From Porphyra umbilicalis (Eukaryota; Rhodophyta; Bangiophyceae; Bangiales; Bangiaceae), in NCBI GenBank assembly GCA_002049455.2, contig KV918902.1, forward strand, positions 62,001-126,000: a DNA stretch of 64,000 nt. Direction: 5' to 3'. The notes beneath the pieces are model-generated. The model was given only the letters and a program-made list of their open reading frames with translations. It was not told the DNA's origin and did no database searches. Both the position numbers and the translations under genes were made by a program. Each line of letters begins with the position of its first letter. The first letter of the stretch is position 1. Of this stretch, positions 10,781 through 21,180 are shown piece after piece.

Positions 10781-13230
10781 TCATGACCCACTCACAGGCA
10801 ACAAACTACAGGTATCTCTACTCGGAGTCATCGTCGTCATCTGTCGACTCGTTTCTTCGTCCAGGAGGCGAGTCGTGGCCGGGGTGCGCGCGACCTGAGC
10901 CACGGCTGCCTGCCGCTTGGTCTCCATCGAGCGGCGGCCGGCGGCGGTCTTTTGTTGCTGGCGCACGCGCGCCACCGCGGACTTGGCCGCCGACGCCGCC
11001 GCCAGAGCAGATGCAGATGTCCCATGCGCACCCAACGGCGCCGCCAGCGCTCCTGGCGCCGGCGGCGCCCGCGCTCCGGCGGCAGGGCCAGCAGCAGTCC
11101 GCGGCGTCTCCGTCGTGCCGCCAACACCCAGACCAGCAACGCCGTTCCCCACACCACCGATAGAGTCGTCAGTCCCCTTACTCCCCCCCAAATCAATAGT
11201 TGAAGAGCTCGCCAAACCTGCACGCTCAAGCATCTTCTGCGTAATGGCCAAGCGGTACCGAGCCGCTTCAGGGGTGTGCCACATCAGTGGAGAGTCAAAA
11301 AAGCAAAGGGCAGTGCGCTCATTTTGCGCGTCCGTCAGCTTGCGGAGGGCCTCAGTACTGTCCTTGACTTGAGCGTCCATCTGGATGTCGTCTTGCCGCT
11401 GCGTCTTGGCAGCTTTGATGCCAAGAGGGCGACCCTGGAAGCCGCCGTTGCGTCGGCTGCGGCTGCTGCCGCTGCCACTCGCGTCGTCGTCCGACGACGA
11501 GTCGCCAAAAATGTCGTTTGTAGGGGCGTCGCCGCCGTTGGCGGCGTCGCTGAACTTGTCACTCTACCGCAATACACGCCAACACGCCACCCGCTTGCAG
11601 TGTGCGACCTTGGCCTTGCGTTTGCGAGTTTTGTCGTTGCGCTTGTCTTGGTCTCGGTCGGCACGGATGGCGTCGTACACGTCCAGCGAGCAGTAGCGCG
11701 CCACAGCGCCGCTAATGATATCCTCCTCAGACAGGTTGCCAGTGGTCGGCATGGCCTTAACAGCGAGGTAGTGCGACGTGAAGGTGCTCACCCCCGTTCG
11801 GATGCGCTTGAACTGCTTCTCCAGCGCGCTTGGTAGGCGGTCCACTCTCATCGGCCCCTTCTTAAGAACTTTCTCAGCCCACAGCTGGTGAAAAGTCCCC
11901 CACAGGTTCTCCTTGGTGCGGGCAGTCGCCCTCACCGGGTCACTCGTCACCTCCGGGTAGGCCTCACAGAGTGGCACACGGTCGGCGTCCGTCCATCCCA
12001 GAGCAGACCCCATCTTCTTGGGTAGCGCGTAGGTTACTGTCGGTACGGAGGCGGAGGGTGTGCAGGAAACAGCTGGGGAGGGCGCCGAGGCACAGGAACT
12101 AGCTCGTACGTCGGGTCGAGAGAGGGTTGAGTCCCCTGCACCATGTACGCTGGACGGCTCGTTGGCTCGGATGGCGTCGGCTGCCGCAACGGCTGCGACG
12201 GCGCGTGCCACCAAGTCCACGGCGCGGACGTGCTCCGTGCGGGCGTCCGCGTCAGCACCCACTGGAAGTCCTGCGTGCCTGCCGGACCCCCGCACTGGTC
12301 GACCCGCCAGGGCGAGCGCGCGTCAGGCGAGCGCCACAGAGTCGCCAGGGGTGCACACTCCCAGACGGGGGGTTGGTCGTCGCCCCACGCCTCGTAGGGG
12401 GGTGCCCACCGCCAGCCGGGAGGAGGGCCCGGGGGGTGGCGCGGCAGGTCCCACGGCCGGTCCCAGTCGCCGCCCCTTGGCGAGCCCCAGTCGGCCGTTA
12501 GCGGGCCAGGCTGTGGGCCCCACGGCTGTCGCGGCAAATTGCGCGGGCGGTAGTCGTCGGTGCCGCCCCTGAAATGGGGCGGATGTCTTGGCGGGCTTGG
12601 GGGAGGGCCCGGCGGCAGAGGCCGCGGCAGGCGAGGAGGGCTGCACGAGCGGTACCCGCGACCGCGAGAAGGTGGATGCTGCGGAAAGCGGGGCCGGCCG
12701 GCGGGGCGACCAGCCGGCAGGCGCCCAGCTCTTGGACCACAGTGGTTGGGGGCGAATGGCGGGCCCCTTGTAGGACAGGGAGGGGCGCCAAAGGGCACCC
12801 GCGGGGGGCTCGGCGGTCGCCCGCCGTCGTTGTTGCCACCGCCGCGCAGATGCACACGCACAGGGCCTGGAGGGCCGCCGTCAAAACCGGGGCCGTCCCA
12901 ATCGCCGCGGTGTCGCACTTGCCGCCGTTGTTGGTCACAGTCGTCGCGGTCTCCATGTCGGCGGCCGCGTCCGACAGAAGAGTACGGCCGCTTAAATGGT
13001 CGGGGCCGCCCGCCCTCAGCCGGACGACAAAAGCCGGGGGGCGGGCGATGACCACCCGGCGCCGCGCGCGGCATGGGAGGAGGAGGGGGGGGAGGCGGGG
13101 GGGGGGGCATGTCGGCGTGCTCGCAGGCGTTCTCGCAGGGACTAGGAGGGGGAGGCGGGCACAGGGTACCGTTACGATTGCGCTGCGTGCGCCGCCGCCG
13201 TGAGTCGTTGACGCCCTTCCCGCGCGTCAT
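10781..13230 (-). pseudogene. Harbinger ORF1 (Myb/SANT-like protein), element A, one nonsense codon
   Basis: The minus strand carries the accessory Harbinger gene. From the ATG at 13230 (MTRGKGVNDS) a Pro/Arg-rich frame runs to 12034. The SANT-like part (TDADRVPLCEAYPEVTSD) lies in an overlapping frame, which may start at its own ATG at 12295. It continues through KDNL/KENLW-type and DKTRKRKAKVAHC segments and a NAM-associated-like region (KAAKTQRQDD; NERTALCFFDSPLMWHTPEA) to an Ala/Arg-rich C terminus. A TAG at 11564-11566 replaces the CAG of copy B; the frame stays open after it to 10781. Copy B has the same two-frame arrangement, so it may be two genes or a spliced one. Confidence 0.72.
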
Positions 13231-14949
13231 GCTCGGGAGCGGAGGCGTCGTCAAAAGCAGGGGAGACGGTGTGCGCGGGCTAAAGACGCCGTGGGAGTGG
13301 GGTACGGAGGCGGGCGCCGCGGCGCCGCCGGCGGGTTGCGCGCACACAAACGGCACGCGGAGGAGCCGCGCGCGGGAGACACCACAGGGCCCCCACACTG
13401 CGTGCCTGCGACGGTGGGAGACCGTTGGCTGCCCGCCCGCGCCCGCGTCCGTCCACAAAGAGCGAACAAGAGTCGCGGTTGACCCGCCCACGGCACACCA
13501 CCGCACGCTCTCTATGCGTGCCTGGGTCGGAGGGCGCAGCCTGCGCCCCACCTGAGGTGGCCCGCAAGAGGCCAAAAGAGGTCGGGCGTCGGACTCGTGC
13601 GAGGAGACAACGCGACAGGTCCCATCCCCCCAAACCCACGCGCGGGAACAACGCGACAGGTCCCCCCAATCGCTGTCTCGCGTGGAAGGCGACCGCCTGT
13701 CGGTCCCCTCGGACTGCTCACGCCGGGAGGCGTGTCTCGGCGGACCCACGTGTGCGTAGCGAGCGCGCGTGTCGAGGCACGCTCTGGCCCGCTCGCGCCA
13801 CAAAAAAGGCGGCACTCGCCGGACCCGCGCAGGGAAACTGGTCGAGGTCCTCCAATGCGCTGCCTGGGGAAGCGGGGTGCACCCGCGCAGGCACCCCCGA
13901 TCCCACAATGCCTGTTAATTGGACCGCACACGATGCGCGGACTGACGACAGCGCAGTGGCTGCCATCATCGCTGTACGCCCACGCAACGCAATCAGTCAA
14001 CATACGTGTGTGTGAGGCCCTAATCGCGATCACGCGACGGGATAACGTAACCACTCATTTCTGCGCAACGCTCTCGAATCTCCCACCCAGTGTCACAACT
14101 GGCCGCCACATCGTCCGTTTGAGACAAGCGGCGTCCAATCACGTCCACAGGAGGACTGAGGGCGGAGCCCAGCCCGACCAGATTGCCACAAGATCGAGAC
14201 AGAACATTTTGAAAATACCTGGACTGCGCGAATGACACTTCGAGGCCGGGGCACGGCTTAGAAATTTTGCATTGACAGCCAATCAAAGAGCACCTCTTCC
14301 GTCCGCTGACTGGAGAGCCTGACCCGAGAGCGTCGCAGCGCAATCGATTCTAAAAGCTTGCACTCCCAAGAGATGGTCCATGGGTGTTGCGAGCTATTTG
14401 GGAGGACCACTCTGCGGTGCGGACAGTGCCGTGGTCCTCTCGGGCAGGTGATTGTCCACCAGACTGGCCCAGATCGCTGGTGTGGCGCCTCGTGCAACGC
14501 AGGTCCTCGCCTGTGTCAGGCGTTGACATCGAATATTCTTGCGCGTGGTGCCGTGGCACTGCCAGGTGTCGTCGCATTCACCCCATGTTGTTGCGTCTTG
14601 AGCCTGATTCCTGTCGGTTTGGGCTTCATTCGGATACTGTGCATCAATTCTTTGTCGCGTGGCATGCCCGAGCCCATTTTCGAATGAATCTAGTGACTAT
14701 CTCTGCACGATCTGCCATCGGTTTTGGACACATCAGCCAGCGTCGTTCGGCTAGTCCCCTGCAATACGAGGCGAGGTCAGATTGGGGCCTCGTCGGACCC
14801 ACCAATGTAGACCCTATCGTTCAATCGGCCAGAGGGCATTCGATGGTCCATGTAGCAAAGTCCATCGCGACGTTTGGGATATGGGGCCCCCGGGATGGTC
14901 TTTCCATTCAGGGACCCACACGTTGCACCTCCAGATGGGGTTAAATGGA
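13231..14949. other. Right subterminal region of element A, no gene
   Basis: The part next to ORF1 (to about 13700) is GC-rich and matches the region left of ORF1-B. It contains a 17-base direct repeat, ACAACGCGACAGGTCCC, at 13605 and 13648. From about 13980 it is AT-richer and shows no recognisable coding. It ends in the right inverted repeat. Confidence 0.55.
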
Positions 14950-14981
14950 AGATGGGGCCGACGTTGCTGGGATTGCCCTCA

Positions 14982-15519
14982 CACAAAGGGGGAAGCGATA
15001 TTGACGCATGAAGACCAACCATCTCACCGACGAACACAACGAGCGTTCACATCTCCTCCTCCCGTCGGTGGTCCGACAGGATGCGAGACGTGGATCGCTG
15101 CTGCAGCGCTACGCTGGTCGCAGCCCAAGTGGCGCTGACCCGTCTCTGACGCAAGACACGGATTGCTGTGTCAACGCTGCACTAGCTGCCCAAGTGGCAC
15201 TGGCCCGTCTCACGCAACGGGGGGCAGATTTCTATTGTTCGTATAGTGCAGCGGCAGCCCACCTGTTGCGCTTCGAGGTTGCAATATATTCACGTGTTTT
15301 CGTTTCAAGCAAATTCTCTGTCATTCCAAGCTTCAACTAAATTTGTATTAAAATTGGGGTTGTGCAGCCAATGAACGCCCGTTCTCGTCGTAAAGTCCCG
15401 AAGCGTCAGTGGCCTCCCGCCGAAGGTGCCGTGTCTTTGTCAAAGACAACGCTGCTGTTGGCCCGTCAGTGCCATGGCCAGCAGCACGTCAGAGCAGAGC
15501 CCGCCGCCGCCCCCCACAG
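14982..15519. other. Spacer between Harbinger A and truncated C
   Basis: No gene is recognised. A partial duplication of about 69 bases (GCCCAAGTGGC-CTG-CCCGTCTC) occurs at 15123 and 15191. Before A inserted, this DNA joined the sequence now ending at 5776. Confidence 0.5.
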
Positions 15520-16888
15520 CGTTCAGTGCGGGAGGCGTGTGAGCAGCACCGACAGCGCCGGCCGGGCCCGCGGCGCCGCCGCCGCCAGGCGCAGGTCCCC
15601 CGGCGGCAGCAGCACCACCATCGTCCGCCCCACCGTCGTTTCCATCATGACCCCCCGCGGCCGCAGCAGCCGCGCCTGCAGGATCCTCACCCTCACCACC
15701 CGCATCCCCTTCCTCGTTAGTTCCCCCTGCCGCTCTACGTTGGCTCAAAAACCCGTCTCGACGGCTCTCCACGCACATGTTGTGCAAAATACAGACCGCC
15801 ATGTACGTGGTGATCAAGTGCTTCACGGAGCGGTACCGTCCTGGGTGCAAGGCGATGTGAAACCGCTTAGTCAGAACACCAAACAGACGTTCAACGTCCT
15901 TGCGAATGGCCTCCTGCAGGCGGTTGAAGGTCTTCGCCTCGTCCGTCATAGGCATGGGGTGGGCAGACACAAAGAACGCGTAGCGAGGGTAGATACCGTC
16001 GACAAGGTATTCAGTTAGCGTGCGGGTGATCCGATTCACGGTAAAGGTCACGCCCCGCGGCGGCCACCGGCCTGCCGTGACGTCAAGGTAGAGAGGCGAC
16101 TGGTTCAAAACGTTGATGTCGTTCAGGCTGCCGGGAGCGCCGACAAACAGGTGCCAAATCCACAGGTCCTCGTCGCACACGGCATCGACGACAACGCCGC
16201 GCGAGCCCTTCCGGCTCCGGTACGCGCCCGCCATGCCCGTCGGGCACTGATGCCACTCCCAGTGGGTACAGTCCAGCGAGTTCATACAGCCAGGAAAGCC
16301 ACGCTCCGCGTTGCACTCCATCACCTTCCTCAGCTCCGGCTGGTTGGGACGGCGAAGGTATGTCGATTCCCGCCGCCGCACGATGAACTCGAGGAGAAGC
16401 TTGGTCGCCTGCGCCACGGTCGAGCAAGAAAGGCGCACGTACTCGTCCGAGCGGTCGGCGGCCTCGCCGTATTCGATGAAGCGGAAGGCGGCAACACCCT
16501 TTTGCAGTGGGTGCGCCTGCAGGCGACCCGTCGCGTTGATGCGCTGCTGGAAGAACGGCTCGTCCTTGACGGCCAGGTAGATGCGTCGAAACAGACTGCG
16601 CGGCACACGTAAGCGCGTCTCGAAATCACGGTCGTCGAAGATCGGCGGCTCCGCGTTGACCCCAAAGTAGTCGCGCTGGATGTTGAACAGGCCAGCGGCA
16701 AAGTCACGCAGCTTGTTTGGCCGACGCCCGGGAACAGAACCGCGGTAGTGGTGACGGCGGTGTGCGCGGGCGGGGCGCGACCGTCGTCGAACCAGCAACA
16801 GCAGGCCCATGTGGCGTTGCACCGCAGCGCAAACGACGGCTCCATCATCCTCGGCCAGCAATGAGGCAGCGCTGGACAGCCCCATCAC
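15440..16888 (-). pseudogene. Harbinger transposase, copy C, C terminus replaced
   Basis: This 482-codon frame aligns with transposase A from its start (MMGLSSAASLLAEDDG) through the DDE core: GCMNSLDCTHWEW, GAPGSLNDIN and RKDVERLFGVLTKRF are all present. After PPALNAV the last 50 or so residues of A are replaced by an unrelated tail (GGGGGLCSDVLLAMALTG), which marks the truncation edge. Substitutions in the core (for example R to S and E to K type changes around the second third) suggest relaxed constraint. The frame is open, so a protein could be made, but it lacks the conserved end. Confidence 0.8.
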
Positions 16889-16924
16889 GGCAGCTTCAAT
16901 GCCAACAGCGGAGGGGTGGGTCGC

Positions 16925-17645
16925 GGACAGGCGCGGGCAGGTGGTGGTGGAGCACGGGACTCAAGGATAGGGGTCGTACAAGTGGTGAAGTAGCAAACAA
17001 AGTGGGGCGGGTGCGCGGATCGTGCGTCTAGAGCCGAGGACAGGGAACGTGCGGGCGAAGTGGGCACGTCGTGGAGGAGGACCAGGGCAATAAAGTAGCG
17101 GGGGGCGACGAGGCAGGTAATGGCCGGACGCGTCACAACGATGGGCGCGACGTCGATGAGTCGAGTGCGTGTACGGTGCGGCAGCGCGGACCGAGGAGCG
17201 ACGGACCGAGCCCCCCCCTCTCAAAAGGCACTGTGCGCAGTGGTGGACCACCTCCAGCCACGAAAACGCTATGCGGGAGCCAACGAGGCACCGCGTGGTC
17301 CAAAATTGACCGCGGCACCCCCACTGAAAGGCACTGTGGGTGGTGGCTGACCACCAGCCTCCCCGAATGCGCCGCGCACGAGCCAGGAGGCGACCCGAGG
17401 CCGCCGGCCACTCCCCCGCCCCCCTCTCAAATCGTTCTGGGTGCGGTGGCGGACCGCCTGCCACCTGCAAATCGCTGTGCGGGTGCCTGTCCAGGGGCCA
17501 CGCGCGATCCCCTCCGACCCCCCCCCCCCTCCAGAGGCTCTCAAACAGGGTGGGGCGGCCTGCCACCTGAAACTTTCCGTGTGGGTGTGGGACTAGGGCG
17601 CCCGCGTGATCTCGTTCAACCCCCTTCCCCCCCCCTCAGACGCTC
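16925..17645 (-). repeat. G-run cassette array upstream of transposase C
   Basis: This is the reverse-orientation counterpart of the array at 6440-6900: C runs on the plus strand near 17215, 17410, 17525 and 17630, separated by cassettes containing AAATCGCTGTG-like and GGCGG-rich parts. Confidence 0.6.
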
Positions 17646-18324
17646 TGTATCAGTGCTGGGCGGCCCGCCACAACCTAGCGACCGCATGGTCGTGATGACG
17701 CCACGCGATCCATCCATCGTCCCCACGCCAACAGGCCCTCAAGAGCCCAGATCCGGGGTCACGAGGCAAGAGAGATCCCCACTGCACGCCTGCCTGAGCC
17801 ACATGTCCGATCCCGTCCCACGCGGCCCACAATTACAGCCTGCGTCGGAATCGGATCACGAGACGCCAACCACCTGCTGTATCAGCCTGGTTCAATGGAC
17901 GAAAGCTGTTGGTCCGCTCTTGAATGCTGAGGTCGGGCCTCATCGCCAAAGAGTGCACGTCTGCGCCATTATCTTTCAAGACTGATCAAGATCATCCCAA
18001 CACACGTTGCGCGCAAAACCAATTTATAGGAATACATATTTGGTTACACTCCACCAATGAGAGCACAGAGCGCATTGGGGCCGACGCCGGATCTGCCCCA
18101 TTTTGCTTCACGAACGGGGCAGGTCCAACGCCCGCCCCATTTCTGCGCTTCGGAGTTGATTCGTACTTGCAGGTTTCCATCATGACCATTGAAGACCCGA
18201 ATGGGGTCGATCGCGATGACAGAAAAGCCCAGTGGCCCCATTTTCTTAATAAAGAGACACGTTTCTGTTTCGTGGCGCAACGTGTAACGAATATGAGATG
18301 GGGCCGACGTTGTTGCGACTGCCC
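17640..18324 (-). repeat. Right arm of C, inverted copy of 5777-6480
   Basis: This arm carries the same terminal sequence as A (GATGGGGCCGACGTTGTTGC then ACTGCCC) and the same subterminal order. It differs from A's arm by about 15% by eye. Confidence 0.78.
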
Positions 18325-18951
18325 TGAGAGCACACCCAACAATCCGTATCGAGTCCACATCCCATCAGATTTAAGAGCGCCGCGTACACGAACGTGCAGA
18401 GAAATGATTGGGTGTCGGAACTCGTCCGACCCTGATGTCAACACAGATGCGCAGGTGAGGTGTATTTATTGAATAACAGGGGGCTACGTCTTGAAATCAA
18501 GATGAACATTTGTGGAAATCCGAACCCTCACTGTTGGCTCTGCGGTTCCACAAAAGGCAGGCTCAGATGCCTTCTGTGGGACGCTCGAGGTGCCAGGTGT
18601 GAGTAGTGCGATTGGCATGGAATCACAGGCCACGGAGGGGGCGCTCAAAAACGGGTCAGCCAGCGGAGCCAACCGTTTCCCGTGCCTTCCGACCGGCGAG
18701 CTCACCAAATTCCACAGCGGTGCTCACCACCGTGCTGTGTCTACCCACCCACGCCTCTCTCGCCTTCCTTCACGCCACCCACGCGCCCACCGCTTACCTC
18801 CAACACGCAAGCACACACTTTCCGCCGACCTACATGTCTCTGTGCATCTCAAGTCGTGCACGCACGAGGCCTCACTCGACCAGGCCATCACGACTGTCAC
18901 CGTCGCTGCTCCCTTTGTGCGCAGGCCGTCGCTTCAGGCTTCTTCACTGCG
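18325..18951. other. 5' region of the split Lys/Ala-rich gene
   Basis: No protein domain is seen. At 18500-18600 an imperfect hairpin surrounds GGCTCAGA. At 18900-18924 a pyrimidine-rich stretch ends in GTGCGCAG just before the first in-frame ATG, which would suit an intron acceptor in the 5' leader. It probably holds the promoter and leader of the gene starting at 18952. Confidence 0.4.
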
Positions 18952-19083
18952 ATGTTGGCCACTCTCTGGGCCAAGGCGTCTGCGTCGTACTCCCACGGAC
19001 TCCTGGCTCAGCCGTGCTGCGCGCAGCGCTCGCTCGACATGTACGAGCAAGACATGGCCGAGGCTACCATGAGTGGCCAGAAC
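18952..19083 (+). pseudogene. Severed 5' coding end of the Lys/Ala-rich protein gene
   Basis: From ATG 18952 (or 19039 or 19054, all in one frame) the sequence reads through MYEQDMAEATMSGQN and ends at 19083, the last base of the first 8-bp target copy. The second copy at 21181-21188 keeps the same codon phase and continues PAKKVITVIHKDF. The empty site is therefore one continuous open frame, and the hAT element has separated the first 10-44 codons from the rest. The gene family is not recognised. Confidence 0.7.
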
Positions 19084-21180
19084 CAGGCCCTACCATGGGT
19101 ATCGATTTTGGTCGTGGATATTTTCCATCCGAACATCTTGGGACAGAGTATTTTCGCTCTTTCAGACACGCAACGTGAGTGTTGGTATATGAAATATCCA
19201 AGGATGTGGGTATCTGATACTCTTTCATCACATATAATCTTGAGGCGGGGCTACTTTGCGAAATGGGCGATCACTTCTTGTCGAGATCTGATCGGGACAA
19301 TTTCTATGACTTTGGACATCATCGCAAGCGCTCGGCGAGCGCGAGGATTGGTCGTGCTGACAGACTCGAGTGACAGCCTCGTACCGTGAAGCCTTCGTGA
19401 TGTGGCCCATCACTGTTGCCCTGACCATGTCGATGTAGCAATACCCTCTGCAGAGATGGCTGTTGCACCGAACGAGTGCAGACAGTGGGGATGTGCGTCG
19501 AGGGCGCGCCGCAGCGTCCAAGGAAGAGTCTCGCAGCGCGTCCAGGGGGGAGGCAGCCTTTATCAAATTCCGAAATGGTTGGTCGCCGTGAGGGGGGGAC
19601 GGGGTATGCCGACGTCGGAACGTGATTCTCGGCCGGGAACGAGCCGAACGCAATTTCAGGCACGTGCGTGCAATACCCTGGACTTCAAGGCGGTGGCGCG
19701 CTCGGCGACGCATCGACACCGGGCACTCGGGCCAGCTCCATAGCCGCGAGTGCGCGCGGGGGCACGTTCAGCCACGTTGCCGTGGCGGGGGGTGCATGGA
19801 GCGGGGAGATGGGTGCCGCCGCCGCCACCGCAGCGGCGGCGGCCCACCGGCGTCGCGCGATGCCCACGGGAGGGGCCGTCACTCCGCCACGCAGCACACG
19901 TGCGCACGGCGGACGGGGCGGTCGAAACGGCGTACGGACGGGCGGGTGGGACCGACCGCGCGCGACGAGGCGCCTCTAACCGCGCCACCCGATGGCGTCA
20001 GAAACCTCTGAAGAGCCACCGCAGCAAAATCCAGCGCGCAGATATGCTTACCCGCGGGTCGTCATGGGCGCGTAGAACCCCGGAAGTCTCTGCGCGTAGT
20101 TTCCGGGCGCCACTCTGGTCGGTTGGGAGGGGCAGGGGGGCAGGGGCCGTCCGTGCTCTGTGTCTTCTGTGGCAGGACATTCCTTCTCATGTACGAAACT
20201 CCATTCGCTGTTAGCGTCATTGTGAGTCTTTAAATGCTGACGCGCCCTCAGATCACTGAAGACACGAATGCAAACTGCAACCTCTGAAACGGAGAGCAAG
20301 TCTCCTGATCTAAGTAAATGAGTGCATCACTACACTTAGAGAGAATCCTGTCCTAAAGGTCGGAAAAATTAGCCATCTGTTGCACAAGGGGGTGGAGGGG
20401 TCGACCGCTCGAAAGACAGTGGTCAGGGCTGCTGACCAGGCGTGGCAGACAGAGGCCATGAAGACGGTCAAGACAATGAAAATGACGCAAGAAAGATGGA
20501 GCAACACGCACTTTCGGAAAGAGGCCACTGTGCAGGCGCGAGCATAAAGGAAGGAGGGGACAGCTGCCGGTGAGCGACCTGCGGGCGAGCCAGCCGCGGC
20601 TTTGAGGGCGAGAGGCACCACCAGAGATCCAGCAATCAGAAGTGCGGATGGCACCCACTTCTTTGTGCATGACAATTGGCGCTCAGACTGTTCGAGCTCA
20701 CGCGACGTACCGTACCGCAGCCTCAGCACATCTTTCGTGCCCTGATGCGGAGCATGACGGGTACAGAGCAGTGTGGACCTGATGAGGTATTTCGCGCCGA
20801 CGTCCCAGGCGTGCCTGTTCAAACTGATGTTGGACATAGCCCGCGGAGGGAGCCGTAATAGCAATCCGAGATTTGTTTGGCCGAGCGGAGTGTCTCACAG
20901 AGCTGCACTCTAATGCGGCCACTTCCTAAACCCCAGTTTCGAGCGATTCGCTTGACCAGACAGCAAGGATGTTCGCAGCTCCGCAGCGCGTTGATCTGTA
21001 CGACTGTAAGCTTCTTCTTACACGAGAGATACTCATTTCTGGATGTCGCATGAGTATTTTCTTGTATGCGTTCCCAATCGTGGGTGTTATCGCCCACATG
21101 CTACTGGCTTTTGAGTATGGGTGCCGATACCTAAATACTCATGGGTATACTCAATCAACAAATACCCATGGTAGGGCCTG
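19084..21180. mobile_element. hAT-type transposon 2 (2.1 kb) inside a gene
   Basis: Terminal inverted repeats of 19 bases, CAGGCCCTACCATGGGTAT, are exact at both ends. GCCAGAAC is duplicated immediately outside (19076-19083 and 21181-21188), the 8-bp duplication of the hAT superfamily. Subterminal AGTATTTTC and GATACTC-type motifs recur inside both ends. No transposase domain is recognised, so it is probably non-autonomous. It contains one copy of the roughly 710-bp dispersed repeat. Exact target copies suggest a fairly recent insertion. Confidence 0.9.
19651..20359 (+). repeat. Dispersed ~710-bp repeat, copy 1 (inside hAT 2)
   Basis: The block runs from CAATTTCAGGCACGTGCG to CCTGTCCTAAAGG and matches 60204-59503 on the other strand over its whole length at roughly 80% by eye. 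Both copies keep a short open frame (MQYPGL..GGGALGDASTPGT), but the base changes show no bias to third codon positions. No terminal inverted repeat is visible. Confidence 0.75.

Larger units (their letters stand above)
5777..14978. mobile_element. Complete PIF/Harbinger DNA transposon A (9.2 kb)
   Basis: The left end starts GGGCAATCCCAACAACGTCG and the reverse complement of the right end starts GGGCAATCCCAGCAACGTCG; the 29-bp inverted repeats (5777-5805 and 14950-14978) differ at one base. TCA flanks both ends (5774-5776 and 14979-14981), the 3-bp target duplication expected of PIF/Harbinger. Inside are a G-run cassette array, the transposase (plus strand), a GC tandem array, and ORF1 (minus strand). 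Both genes end toward the array, each followed by the T-run/GC-core motif. The transposase frame is whole, but ORF1 carries a stop, so autonomy is doubtful. Confidence 0.88.
15520..18324 (-). mobile_element. Truncated Harbinger element C, inverted relative of A
   Basis: Reading from 18324 leftward, C repeats A in order: terminal repeat, 0.7-kb arm, G-run cassettes, transposase. Homology stops inside the transposase C terminus at about 15520, so the GC array, ORF1 and the other end are missing. The right flank after the terminal GCCC (18321-18324) begins TGA, which does not match A's TCA. C is thus a separate, truncated insertion rather than the far end of one larger element. Confidence 0.78.

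Noticed and set aside
9031-10786. Open frames of 360-580 codons on both strands through the GC array
   Set aside because: They are by-products of a stop-free GC repeat with a 16-base period; the same repeat is read in every frame.
5777-18324. One giant Harbinger element bounded by the outer inverted arms
   Set aside because: The outer flanks are TCA and TGA and do not match, whereas 5777 and 14978 are both flanked by TCA.
19668-19979. Protein gene in the dispersed ~710-bp repeat
   Set aside because: The short frame is shared by both copies, but differences between them are not biased to silent positions.
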